The notes under the pieces are model-generated. The model saw only the letters and a program-made list of their open reading frames with translations, did not search any database and was not told where the DNA came from. A stretch of 64,000 nucleotides of DNA from Silurus meridionalis (Eukaryota > Chordata > Actinopteri > Siluriformes > Siluridae). The DNA lies in contig NC_060886.1 in the NCBI RefSeq assembly GCF_014805685.1, positions 29,609,362 through 29,673,361 of the forward strand, in the 5' to 3' direction. Below are positions 21,914 to 32,908 of the stretch, piece after piece (the first letter of the stretch is position 1; every line of letters starts with the position of its first letter). A program made the position numbers and the translations under genes.

Positions 21914-22345
21914 CCTCGACAAAAGTATTGGGACATTTGTCATTTCCAGTCATATGTAGTTCTTACTATACACTGTTTCCACCAATTTAAAGGCACACAA
22001 TTGTACGGGATGCAGATGCATCAAATTTAGAAACTTGTTCCAGCATGACGATAATCCATCCAGCTCCATGAAGATAATGATTTACATTGCTTGGAGTGGA
22101 AGATCTCATGCTACAAAGCTCTGACCTTAAGTTTTATTGGAATGAATTGGAAGGCTGACTGCACCCCAGACCTCCTCAATTACACTCTCCTCCATCAGCA
22201 TCAGTACCCGACTTTTGTGGCTGAATTTACACGAATCTCTGCGAGCACACTCCAGAATCTAGTAGAACATCTTCCCAAAAAAGTGGAGGTTATTAAAACA
22301 GCATATGGGGACTAAATGAGGAACGGGATTCAGTGTTCAATTCAG
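21914..22345 (+). mobile_element. Tc1-like TcA copy, head-to-tail with previous
   Basis: CTCGACAAAAGTATTGGGAC starts directly after the preceding copy. The 3' part still encodes FVAEFTRISASTLQNLVEH followed by LPKKVEVI in one frame (ORF 22091-22315), the C-terminal tail of a Tc1 transposase. It ends near GGAACGGGATTCAGTG. Confidence 0.85.
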
Positions 22346-22708
22346 TGTCTACAGTTACCTCAGGCAATGACTATATCAATTAATCAATAAATCAATCAAT
22401 AAATAAATAAATAACTCATTTTATGAGGAGAATTCTTAATAAAATGCTTCTTTATTTCTCCCTCATCTTTTATTTAATTTTTATTAATTAAGTAAAAGTA
22501 ATTCCGCTCACGAGGCTCTGTGGCATCCACATTCACAACAGGTCGAACTAAATTCCGTCGGAATTGCGTAATTAAATTGCAATGACTTGCCTCTAGCAGT
22601 ACAGACCCGGCGCTTTGTTTAGAAACGCGCGTCGCTGAAGTGTTCGAGAAAACTTTAAAAATAAAATGCTTCGCCTGAACGTTAAACAACCGAATTCAAC
22701 AGCCTTTA
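22346..22708. other. Unassigned stretch with (AATA)n-like tract
   Basis: AATCAATAAATC-type tandem units occupy about 22378-22412. Nothing else recognised. Confidence 0.45.
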
Positions 22709-22920
22709 GACTTTTTTTTTTTTTTTTAACTAATTCATTGTTACTTTTTGGGGAAAAAAAAAACTTAATATGGTGGATAGAGATTACGTTAAAGGAAAAG
22801 AAGAAGCAGCATTGTCTTTTTTTTGTTTCGTTTTTTTTGTAAGGTAATCTCTATCCACTATATTACTTTTTTTTTTCTTTCTTCAAAAAAGAAACTCATT
22901 GAATTAGAAAAAAAAGTACT
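22709..22920. repeat. Long imperfect fold-back (snapback) element
   Basis: AATATGGTGGATAGAGATTA near 22767 is the reverse complement, with one mismatch, of the segment at 22844-22865. Outside the core, complementarity continues through A/T tracts and TTCATTG/CAATGAA to both ends. The unpaired centre is about 55 bp. This is the shape of a MITE, family unknown. Confidence 0.65.
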
Positions 22921-23234
22921 AGCATATGGTTCACTGGGCCATCTTAAAGAATTCAGGGCCTGCTCAGTTATTCGGCTCGCATTAGCCCGCCATAATTTGC
23001 ATCATTATACTTTTTAACAAGGTAATGATAACATTTGATTGCGCTATATAATAGTCCATTACCACAAAAGAACATCTGCCAGTGGTGGTATTACTGTCCA
23101 AATGGCATGTACTGTAATTCCAGGGATGTGTGTTGGATGGGAAGAGACGTCCTCTTAGTTAAAAGGGGATCTGAATGATTTTGATAGATACCACAAACCG
23201 AGTGTGTGGTGTTTAATGGACGAACATGCTGGAA
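22921..23234. other. Unassigned stretch
   Basis: Nothing recognised. Confidence 0.35.
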
Positions 23235-23600
23235 TACCATATGTGGTTCTCCCCCAAGGAAGTCATTGGATGCGGATGCATGAAATTTTATATTAAACTA
23301 GGAGACCCAAACCTGTTCCAGCATGACGATGCACCTGTGATGATGATACAGGGTGGAGTAGATCTTGAGTGACCTGGTATAGAGCTCAAACCTACTGGGA
23401 TGATTTGGAAATGCATCTCGAGTCTCTTCACCTCACATACATCAGTTCCTGGATTTACTAACGCCCTCGTGGCTGAATGAATCTCACACAAATCTCCACA
23501 AATCTTCTAGAACATCTTCCCATAAGACTGGAGGTATAGAATGAAATATTCGAAAAGCAGATATGAATCCACAAATATTTGTTCATATAGTGAATATTTG
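23235..23600 (+). mobile_element. Tc1-like TcA copy, left end missing
   Basis: CTGTTCCAGCATGACGATGC, CCTGGATTTACTAACGCCCT, CGTGGCTGAATGAATCTCAC and GAACATCTTCCCATAAGACT are present; it ends near ATTTGTTCATATAGTGAA. Confidence 0.82.
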
Positions 23601-25474
23601 AGAGCAATAAAATAAATCAAGCATCCAAAAAAAATTCTCTGAAGATGTCATCAGAGTCTGAAATGTCTTATAAATGCTTGATTTTTTTTTTCTCCAGAAA
23701 AATCCAGAAAGCTACTTTATATACTTTATATATTCTGAGTGACTATTTCTGTTTCAGTAATAATTCCTCCACCTCGACTCACCTCTCGCAATATTTTTCT
23801 ATTTAACAACATATTGTTTCACGAGCTCAGCCATTCGGAAAGCAAGCTCCAACACTACCAGCTGTGAGACGAACATCCTCACGCCACAACATCTGGAGAA
23901 CCGCATTCTTTCTTATTTAAGCATCTGGATGAAGGTTCGTCTGAGACCCCAGCTTCATCGCTGTGGGATTCCGTGTGCACTTTACCGCGGTATAGAAGTT
24001 TTTTGCGGACAATAAAGTGAATATAAATCATTCTTTAGGTATCCCTTGTGTAGGAGTGGACCATTTTTTTCCCAAATATCCTGAACAAAGCCGTATAAAT
24101 GTTTAATGCCTATTGTTTGGAATCAGGTGGAACACTCATGTTGTCGTTTCACTTTGAAACAAATATCAGGCGTGCGAATTGCTTCGCAAGCGATAAAATT
24201 GTTTGCACATGCAACATATTTGCAGGCAACAGCGTCGGAAATGCGATAAACATCTTAATGGGGTCGCCGGGGGGCCATTTTCACTAGTGCTAAAAAGCTT
24301 GGGTTGGTTGGCTAAATTGCCTGTACGCTGCGTCGAGCCGTCGTTATAAATTTGCGCTTAATGTAGTCAGATGCTTAGGGAAAGCCGTCGAGCTGGATGT
24401 CACGCGCCTGCACTGTAACCTTCGGATGGAGGAGGCGAAGGTAAAGAATAAGCATTTTCTCAAGACGGTTCAAATATTTGCCGCTGGTGTCGTACGAGGG
24501 GAAAAAATACCCAGCTAATTGCTGAAAATCATAGAGGTATGACTTAATGTTAGGGGGGAGAAAAAAAAGCACTTTTCTTTACCTTCTTGTACCCTCTGCA
24601 CCCCCCCTCTTCACCGCCCTCCAAACACCACCCCCGGCATGAGCGCTCCATCTATTTGGCACATCAAAATGCACGGCTGTGAATGTCATGCTCTGAGCAT
24701 CGGAAATGTCAAAGAGGACGAGGGCGAGGTATAAATCGCAGGTCTCTAAGAAAGCAAATGGATGTGGAGGATCTTATTACCGAGAGTTATGTAAAGCAGA
24801 AATAGCTCTTTAATATCAGTGATGGGAGGAGGAAAAAAGCACTCGTGTTTGGATGGAACATTTTATACACGGGGTGGGAGTAATCCGACGTCTTGCGCAG
24901 TATTGAAATAAGCTACGAATCGTTAATAATAAAAAATAAAATAAAAAATATGCGAAACCGAGGGATATCAGAGTGCACCGGTGCGCTAGGTATTGCCTCC
25001 GAGATAATATCTGTTATCTGCACATTGCTTGGCAGCACACACAGATGGTTAGCATCAGAGCTGGCACTGCAGGCCCTCTGAGATACAAGAATAATGATTC
25101 TCCTGAGCACAGTAGACAGCACGGGTCCTGATGTGTCCAGCTGGAGACACCGGCGCCTGATCCTGAGACAAAAGAGGATATCTAATGCCACAGAGAGACG
25201 GCTTAAAGATACCTTACTGTGTCTCAGTGCTCAATCATCCACCCTTTTTTTCTCTCAGCTGAAAGGATTTTTAAAAATAATCTAATAACGTTTGGCAAAA
25301 GAGCATTTAAAGGTGCAGTAGACGTGTTTCGTATTTGTCGCTCGCACAAATAAGGCAGAAGATACAGATTCTTCCTGTCCAGTCATTTCAAAGACACTAT
25401 ACAAGGTGATTAAGATTCTACAGGTGGAAATGGAGGAGTGGAAATTGAGTAATAGGGTTTGAGATCCAAACTCC
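23601..25474. other. Repeat-poor non-coding stretch
   Basis: About 1.9 kb without any recognisable transposon, the longest such run in the first half. 24620-25260 is more GC-rich and has no low-complexity tracts. ORFs at 24893-25285 on both strands lack domains and overlap one another. It is a candidate for conserved non-coding sequence, by inference only. Confidence 0.45.
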
Positions 25475-25721
25475 ATTGCAGGCCATTTAAGATCTTCCAA
25501 TCCATGGACACTATCCTTTTGACCTAGATTTGTGCACCGGCTCATCACGCTGGAACAGGTCTTGGTTTTCTAGTTCAAGTTAAAGAACAATGTCCTTTAT
25601 GCTCCTGCATCTAAAGACATCTGATACAATTGTGTGCCTTCAACTTGTATATATCATAACAGTTTGACGAAAAAACACATATGCCTGGAAAATAATGTCC
25701 CAATACTTTTATGTATGTAGG
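25475..25721 (-). mobile_element. Tc1-like TcA left part
   Basis: CACGCTGGAACAGGTCTTGG, TTTTCTAGTTCAAGTTAAAG, ACATCTGATACAATTGTGTG and the end ATGTCCCAATACTTTTATGT read as reverse-strand TcA. Confidence 0.8.
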
Positions 25722-26584
25722 GTATGAACCAAAATAAGCAGTGTACGTATGTAAGCGATATATCAGACAATCCATTGTTTTGAAGACATGCCAGAAGTTT
25801 CATTGCAGAAACTTGTGGGTGGAAAATTCAGGTGTCCCAAAAGCAAAAAAGCAAAAAGCTACAGCAAAACCCAAGTCATGTGCTCTGACTTTCAATTTCC
25901 TCTCTATTTTCTTAGAGGTTATTACGGAACGCACTAATTTCCCAGCCTCATTCAACTTATTAAAATCACACACAGCCAGGAAACAGAGCCGATCTCTTGA
26001 TTTTTTGACTCGTGTATTGAATTACAAGGAAATAAAAGACAGAGAATAAAATATCATATCAGAAATGGCTTATGGTTTCCAGCACCTGTCGATATCAACC
26101 ATGCGCTGCTTTTTTTTTTTTTGACATTTTGTAAACAGGCAGGAAACCTGCAAATTGATTTTTCAGCTCTTTATGTCCGACAATCAACCGCCCACCTCTG
26201 GTGAAGGGTGCATCATCAGCGATGTTCCACGAGTGCTCCTGAGGCCTCGATCAATCCCACTTGTGCTCTTATGACCTTTTCTATTAAGGCGAGTCCGAGG
26301 TGTGGTAACAGTGTTTCTGTGAAATAGGTCAATGCTCCGAGCTGGGAAATCTCACTTCACAGCATGCGGATGTCCTGCTTGATCTCTGTGTCAACACTTT
26401 CGCCTCTTGAGTCTGCAAGGCCGTTCGAGAGGGTGAGCGTTGGTCCATGGTAAATGGTGCATTGCCAGAAATGTCTGCACCCTGGAGGAGATGAACAATC
26501 GATGACATTCAAGCACGGTTACGTGTGAGCGAAGCATCAGCACGCCAAAAATCTATAGAAAATAATCCGCTTTAAAATCTGCGT
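25722..26584. other. Unassigned, repeat-poor stretch
   Basis: Contains one T run near 26110. No gene recognised. Confidence 0.4.
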
Positions 26585-26803
26585 ATGTCAAAAGTATTAG
26601 AACACCTGACTTTTCCAATCATATGTGGTTCTTCCCCTGATATATCCCCTGTTATAGAGCTTTGACCTCAACCCAACCTCAACGATGAATGTGAACGCTG
26701 ACTGACCCCAGGCCTCCTCACCTCACCCTACATCAGCACCTGACTCCCCAATCAAAGTCCAAAATCTAGTAGAACATCTTCCTAGAAAGAGTGTTTATTA
26801 TAA
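26585..26803 (+). mobile_element. Tc1-like TcA copy with large internal deletion
   Basis: The left end TATGTCAAAAGTATTAGAAC and ACACCTGACTTTTCCAATCA are joined to CCTCCTCACCTCACCCTACA and TCTAGTAGAACATCTTCCTA; the middle is lost. Confidence 0.78.
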
Positions 26804-26835
26804 AGGTGTCAGGTGGAGCCTCCATGGATTGGATT

Positions 26836-26837
<2 letters not shown>
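26804..26837 (-). mobile_element. Possible TcC fragment
   Basis: GTCAGGTGGAGCCTCCATGG and ATTGGATTTGT resemble a short part of the TcC transposase region read in reverse. The match is only about 35 bp. Confidence 0.35.

Positions 26838-26900
<63 letters not shown>
26838..26900. repeat. (TA)n microsatellite
   Basis: A continuous tract of about 31 TA units. Confidence 0.95.
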
Positions 26901-26906
<6 letters not shown>

Positions 26907-27092
26907 AGTATAACACGTGACCATTTTTCTTAGTAAATATATTTCTAAAGATGCTATTGACATTAAAATTTTACCGTATATATTTATACGTATATGTATA
27001 TTTATTATTATAATAATATATTACTATATTCTATATATGAGTAAGTATGGGTATGGATACAACCGAGAAAGAAGTACAGATTTAAAGTGCCC

Positions 27093-27094
<2 letters not shown>

Positions 27095-27124
<30 letters not shown>
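27095..27124. repeat. (GT)n microsatellite
   Basis: Fifteen GT units. Confidence 0.95.
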
Positions 27125-27126
<2 letters not shown>

Positions 27127-27677
27127 CATAAGCTTTTCACCCAAAGACGTTTGTGGTAATGGTTTATCTGTATGTGCCAATTTCTTTGTACTTCCATCCA
27201 GTATGCTGTGTACACGCAGACGAACGACAAATGAAATTACATCCAATGGCTCCGAAAGGCGTTTTGCTAACAAGATTTGTGTTCATTTTGTCTGGAAAAA
27301 GATTATGATGTCCATCCCTGTACTAAGATCCAGAAACGTGTCGAATCTGTGCCAAGGTAAAGCATTGAAGCTTGTCTGGCAGCTCGTCGTGGCCAACACA
27401 CAACTGACCCCAAGCATATCATTTTTTATTTAATCATACACACGTTTCTTTCATGTTTCTAAGCTTCTACAGACATGAAAGAAATTGGGATGAAGACAAA
27501 TTCTGACCCTGAAGCCTTTGCTAGCAATCACATATGTCAGTTAGCCTGTTAGCTTCCTCAGACAAGATGCTATGCGGTTAAGTCTTGAGCACAGCTAACA
27601 TGAATTCCATGCTAGCTCGTACTTCACAATTCTTAGCAAGAAGTTAATGGAAGTTTCAAAACACTCTCAAATCCTGT
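27125..27677. other. Unassigned non-coding stretch
   Basis: ORF 27095-27433 starts in the GT repeat and has no domain; it is treated as chance. Confidence 0.45.
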
Positions 27678-28012
27678 AATATAGTGCATGGCATTTCAGT
27701 TCATCACAAAGTTGGAGGCACACAGTTGTATACCATGTCTTTGAAATGCAGTAGCACGAAATATGTCTTAGTATAAAGTAAAATGCTGACTGCACCCCCA
27801 GGCCTCCTCATTCTACATCAATACCTGACTTTACTAATGCCCTTGTGGATGAATGAGCACAAATCCCCACATTTACACTCCAAAATCTAATGGAACGTCC
27901 TCCCAGAGGAGTGGAGGTTATTAGAACGGCAAATGGGGACTAAATGTGGACTGGGATGTTTTAAAAGCACATACCAATTTTATGGTCTACAAACTTTTTG
28001 TCCATTTAGTGT
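27678..28012 (+). mobile_element. Tc1-like TcA copy with internal deletion
   Basis: CACAAAGTTGGAGGCACACA, CTGACTGCACCCCCAGGCCT, TTACTAATGCCCTTGTGGAT, GGAGGTTATTAGAACGGCAA and the right end TTTTTGTCCATTTAGTG before TA. The catalytic-Asp segment is deleted. Confidence 0.85.
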
Positions 28013-28991
28013 AGTTTTCTACTTCGAAGCCTAAATATTCCGAGGCCAGGAGATGTCCATCTGAAGAAGTCTTGTTTGGTTTTTATTTTACCTACCGGTC
28101 CCAGTGTTTCTTAAGCAAATGTTTGACCTACTGTATTTAAGATGATTTCTGTTTTCCCAGGCAACCAGCTTGTATTTTTTTCCCGCCATAATTCCAGTTC
28201 AATTTACTCCATTGAAGGCGTAAATCTTCATTCACAGGAGTCTTAATTAGATATTCGAGACACTGCGAAGACTATTCTCAACTGCAGGAGGAAGAACATC
28301 ACCTTTTTCAGTCAGTTTAAATGGTGGGTCACTGGAGAGGAAGAGATTGGGAGCAAATTGCAGACAGAACAGAACAAACCAGCGAGAGGCGCCGCAGATG
28401 TAATGTCTGCTATCCCTTGACGAGATCTGCCAAGTGCTGAAATTAAGCAGGAAGACATTAAGGTTCGCTGGTAAATCAAGTAGGGATACTTTTATGCAGA
28501 GCCTCGATTAAGGTAGAGGAAAGTCGGGAATAAATAACTTCTCTACTAAACGAGATGTATGCTTCGCTGTTTCTTTCATGACAGCAGTGCGTGCTATACT
28601 GCCAATTTCCAGGTGTTCATGTCTAGTCCCTTTTGCCGTGCAGAACAAAGCAGGGATTTAAATGCTGGATAAAAGCACTCAAGCGCAACTCGAGATCTCC
28701 AAACTCGTAAGAAACTCTATTGGAACATCATTGCTGTCTAAACGAAGCCAAAGTTTTCATTCAAATAGGGTCCAGATTTATATCCGGTATCGTCCGCACA
28801 GGTTTTTATGACTGTTTTTATTACAAATGATTTCATTGAGTAAAACAAGAATTTTTGAGTTTCTTAGTATTTGACTTGTCAGGTCACTACCGGGCGCGAA
28901 CTCCATTTGCCATCAGGCAGTAGTGATGGTTAGTTCATGAGCCATTCATTCATTTTGAACCATTTATTTGAGTCATATTTTCATTACTGGA
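28013..28991. other. Repeat-poor non-coding stretch
   Basis: No known repeats. 28240-28600 is a candidate conserved segment by inference only. Confidence 0.4.
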
Positions 28992-28992
28992 A

Positions 28993-29073
<81 letters not shown>

Positions 29074-29090
29074 ATACAGTCACTATACAC

Positions 29091-29181
<91 letters not shown>

Positions 29182-29200
29182 ATACAGTCACTATACACAC

Positions 29201-29279
<79 letters not shown>

Positions 29280-29300
29280 ATACAGTCACTATACACACAT

Positions 29301-29388
<88 letters not shown>

Positions 29389-29407
29389 TATACAGTCACT
29401 ATACACA

Positions 29408-29475
<68 letters not shown>

Positions 29476-29495
29476 TCTTTATCTATCTATCTATC

Positions 29496-29565
<70 letters not shown>

Positions 29566-29585
29566 TATACAGTCACTATACACAC

Positions 29586-29665
<80 letters not shown>
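28992..29665. repeat. Composite (CTAT)n array with a higher-order spacer
   Basis: CTAT runs of about 70-100 bp are separated by a constant spacer CATACAGTCACTATACAC at 29073, 29181 and 29279, with a TATACAGTCACTATACAC variant at 29389 and 29566. Spacing is 108, 98, 110 and 177 bp. The 234- and 295-codon ORFs (YLSI repeats) are translations of the array. Confidence 0.95.
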
Positions 29666-30613
29666 GATATAAATATTCTAAAATTGCTTGTTACGTCATT
29701 GTCCTCGAAATCACACATTCTTCTAACATTGATCACAAACATTTGTGTTTTTATCATGTTGTATGACTGTGCAGGGTTTCAGGGTTCTCTGATGTATACT
29801 GTACTACAGTTTGGATTACGATGATTGAAAATGCACGAGGCAGTATTTCTTTTGTACGGCATCTATGGATTTCAGCTGCACAAATGTATTTATTTGATTG
29901 CAAATTTGATTAATCATCGACTGCGAGAGACCGGAATTCTGTTTTGCGCTCCGTCTGTCGCCAGTTGAAGATCCACGAGATTCACCTTTGACCTGTTTTA
30001 GAGAATTAATTTATTATGAATCTATTATCTGATGCTGTACACATCCCCCTATTAGTGAAATTGAATCTTCATCTGCACAATTGGATCAAATTGCGAATTC
30101 TTTATTACATTAATTTAATTGATTGTAATAAACAATTCGCAATTGGATCAAAGCAGTGAGAAATTGCTTTTATAATGTGCACAAGTGACTAAATGATGTG
30201 GATTTTGAACAAATTTCATTTCTGATCTGAGAAACGCTCAGATCAGAAACGTGGTGCAAATTTATGACATGCGAGAAAATCCTGAGCTGACTATTGATAC
30301 ATGTATTTTCAGCTTTGTTTTGTTTGTCTCTACGTTTTTTTTACTTTTTCATTTTTTTTCTCTCTCAGAGGTAAGCATTTCGTTTATCTCTTTTTCTTCC
30401 ATGGCCATAAACCGATCTGAGCATTGGGGGATTTGGAGACTTCTGTGAGTAAAAGCGCTATTTGTAAACTATATGAAAGAACCTCACGCATTTCATAATG
30501 GAAAGCAAATTCAAGCGGTATTTCACGTCATTGCTTGAAGCCATCATGGTGTACTGTATATAACTTCAGAGCTCAACCTTCGTATGAATTCAACTTTGTT
30601 TCCCGCTATGTTT
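29666..30613. other. Unassigned stretch with a short hairpin
   Basis: ATTGCGAATTCTTTATTACA at 30090-30109 is complementary, with one mismatch, to 30124-30143 across a ~15-bp loop, flanked on both sides by CAATTGGATCAAA in direct orientation. No gene is recognised. Confidence 0.5.
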
Positions 30614-30938
30614 ACACATTATGACATGATAGGTGGTGAAGTGGCACCTGTTATTGGGTGGGATTTATGAGGCAGCAGATTGTCCTCAAAATTGAGATGT
30701 CTAGACGGCTGGGTCTGTGGGCTGTTCTCGCATTGGAGTGGTCAATATCTATCAAAAGTGCTCCAAAGATCAGGGTCACAGGCGGCTGAGGCTCAATGAT
30801 GGCTGGTTTGTGTGGTCCGATCCAACAGACGAGCTTTGAAGAAGTTCTGTTAAGTGCTGTTAATGTTTGATGAGTCTGGACTGTTTTATCAGCAAAAGGA
30901 GACCAACACAATATTAGGCAGGTGCTCATAATGTCAAA
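30614..30938 (+). mobile_element. Tc1 lineage TcC, internally deleted copy
   Basis: Left region TTATTGGGTGGGATTTATGA and GGCAGCA, then coding-derived TCAATATCTATCAAAAGTGC and GTGGTCCGATCCAACAGACG (VRSNRR-like), then the right region ACACAATATTAGGCAGGTGC and CATAATGTCA. Both ends are present in about 325 bp, so most of the transposase is lost, giving a MITE-like derivative. Confidence 0.8.
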
Positions 30939-31090
30939 TTAACATCTTTATTTTCGTTCGGCTGCTCCCAATGGGTGTCACCATGGCGATCCATCTCCAT
31001 ATCACACTGTCCTCGACATCTGCCTTGTTCGAAGCAACCGCATGCATAAACGTCTTCCTGACGGCAACAGGAACATCTTCAGAACAATGG
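30939..31090 (-). mobile_element. RTE-type LINE 3' end
   Basis: The reverse strand encodes FMHAVASNKADVEDSVIWRW, comparable to FMDVVREDMQVVGVKEADVE and the following residues of the copy at 7253-7529, and ends with GGAGCAGCCGAACG. It is 5'-truncated and strongly diverged, with the same 3' tail. Confidence 0.72.
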
Positions 31091-31094
31091 AATG

Positions 31095-31335
31095 TATCTG
31101 TAACGTGAATTTGATGTTCTCCAGTCACATATGGCTTTCCACACACTTGAAGGCATGCGATTGTCTTACGAGACCCTGCTTTAGAGTTCTGTTCTCAATC
31201 TCAAGCCTTCTCACCTCACCTACATCAACAATTTCCATCCATCAGTACCCGTGACTGAATGAAAGCTCACAAATCTTCAAAATCTTCCAACATCTTCCCA
31301 GAAAGACTGACATTTAATATAAAGGACAAAAATCA
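31095..31335 (+). mobile_element. Tc1-like TcA fragment
   Basis: TCACATATGGCTTTCCACAC, TCACCTCACCTACATCAACA, and CAACATCTTCCCAGAAAGAC match TcA parts with large deletions. Confidence 0.65.
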
Positions 31336-32149
31336 AGACTCAGAAGCTCATATATTATGATGAAAATGATCTAAACACTCCACCTCAATGCTGAAAGTAT
31401 GCTGATAACTTTTCAAACTTGCTGATGTGGAAAAAAAGAAAGAATAAGAAGATTGCTGTAGAGAAAGAGAGAGAACAAGAGGAAAAAAAAAAGATTTGTT
31501 GTTATGAAAGTGAATTAGCCTGTCTGATAGTCAATTACTGTCAGCTAAATCAGGAAGAGCTTGTTGTGTCAGACAGCAGACAGGAAGATGGTGATGACTG
31601 CGTGCTGTTTCCGTAAATCGCTCGGGGTGACTCTGGGACTTCAGGCGATTTATAATGGAAGGGTTCATAGAGCGGAAAAAATCAGTTTCCCGAAAACGTA
31701 TCATACGCGTCAGTGTGATCGCGGGTTCGGATTTGTCTTTTATATTTAGCCACGCACCTTTGCACGCGCGACGTGTGGTTTTCCATTTGCACGTTTTTCA
31801 TTAAGTAGGACAATTCTGCAGGCCGTGATTCCGGCACGGTTCTCAGATACGGAAAACCCACGCATTGTTGCTTGTTTATATTTTGAATGGAGCTATGGAT
31901 GAAAACGCATTGGTTTGTGCTGCCTTCTACATTCTGGGTTCAAATGTATTCAGCAATCTGTGGTTCCAGACTGTTGAAGAAGAAAATTTTGTCGACTTTG
32001 GAAACTTCTCATTTTGCCATGCTGAATTCATTTAAATTCATTTACCAATGGACAATTGTATCAAAGCTGCTACAGAGATAAAGAGGTTATTAAGTTGCAT
32101 AAAAGCATGTATACATTTAGTGTTGTTTAGAATTATAGTGTATTCCTGT
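31336..32149. other. Unassigned non-coding stretch
   Basis: An A/G-rich run lies at 31425-31495. ORFs at 31419-31616 and 31561-31749 have no domains. Confidence 0.4.
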
Positions 32150-32402
32150 AGTTATCATATATACAGCTATAGTATTTTTTTTTATCAAAAATAATTGTTG
32201 TCAGATTTATAACTTTGAGTATTTCTAGCCACTAAATCTGTAGCTACCATATTTGCTGCCATCGTACTTAGTTTTCTATTTTGTGGCATCCAGGTTTCTA
32301 GTTACCACATTTATAGCTTTAGTATTTGAAGCTACCATATTTGTTGGCACCATATTATAAAATACCGTATTTACTTCTACAGTATTTGTAGCTAACCGAC
32401 AA
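32150..32402. repeat. Degenerate ~15-bp minisatellite
   Basis: Units like GTATTTGTAGCTACCA recur as AGTATTTCTAGCCAC, TGTAGCTACCATATT, GAAGCTACCATATTTG and CAGTATTTGTAGCTA with roughly 15-bp spacing, heavily decayed. Confidence 0.6.
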
Positions 32403-32594
32403 ATATGTAAAGTTCAAGTTTATTCCACTGCTGTTCTTCTATCGGTGATGGAGAAATAAGGATCTTCTCTCTATGAACACCTGGAGCACCTGATGCAATG
32501 TAGAACCATTTATTGGTAAATATCAGTGGATACTGGACGCTTATAATGATCTTCATCTAAGAAAATGGCGAATCTGACATCAGGGTTTAAACTC

Positions 32595-32908
32595 AGATGC
32601 ACTTATCCAGAGCGACTTACATTCATCTTATCCATTTAAAGCAGGGGTCTCCAATCTTTTCCAGAAAGAGCCAGTGTGGATGCAGGTTTTTATTCCAACC
32701 AATCAATGGTCACACCTGATAGTCATTGAAAATGAAAGTCATTCGATTTGAACAGGTAGAATTTGGTGTGGACTTGCTTGGTTGGAATAAAAACCTGCAC
32801 CCACACTAGCCCTTTCTGGAAATGATTGGAGACCCCTGATATAAAGGAACAGCTACGGGGTAAAGGGCCATGTCCAATGCCTTAACCATTAAGATACTAC
32901 CTCCCCGA
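32595..32908 (-). mobile_element. tRNA-derived SINE split by a hAT MITE
   Basis: Tail part CACTTATCCAGAGCGACTTA (32601) lies on one side of the MITE; body and head CTACGGGGTAAAGGGCCATG and CAATGCCTTAACCATTAAGA lie on the other. The SINE is therefore older than the MITE. Confidence 0.8.
32634..32846. mobile_element. hAT-type MITE with 8-bp target duplication
   Basis: The element at 32642-32838 (197 bp) has inverted ends CAGGGGTCTCCAATC and GATTGGAGACCCCTG, and complementarity continues inward for about 60 bp (CAGGTTTTTATTCCAACC against GGTTGGAATAAAAACCTG). Flanks ATTTAAAG and ATATAAAG form an 8-bp duplication with one mismatch, as expected for hAT. It has no coding capacity. Confidence 0.9.

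Noticed and set aside
24893..25285. Possible exon from overlapping ORFs on both strands
   Set aside because: Neither frame gives a recognisable protein, and I could not identify a convincing splice structure.
28992..29665. Regular spacer-repeat layout reminiscent of CRISPR
   Set aside because: The constant spacers separate low-complexity CTAT tracts, not unique sequences, and the DNA is vertebrate-like.
28937..29824. ORFs of 295 and 234 codons
   Set aside because: They are translations of the CTAT array (YLSI repeats) open in several frames; no coding signal outside the array.
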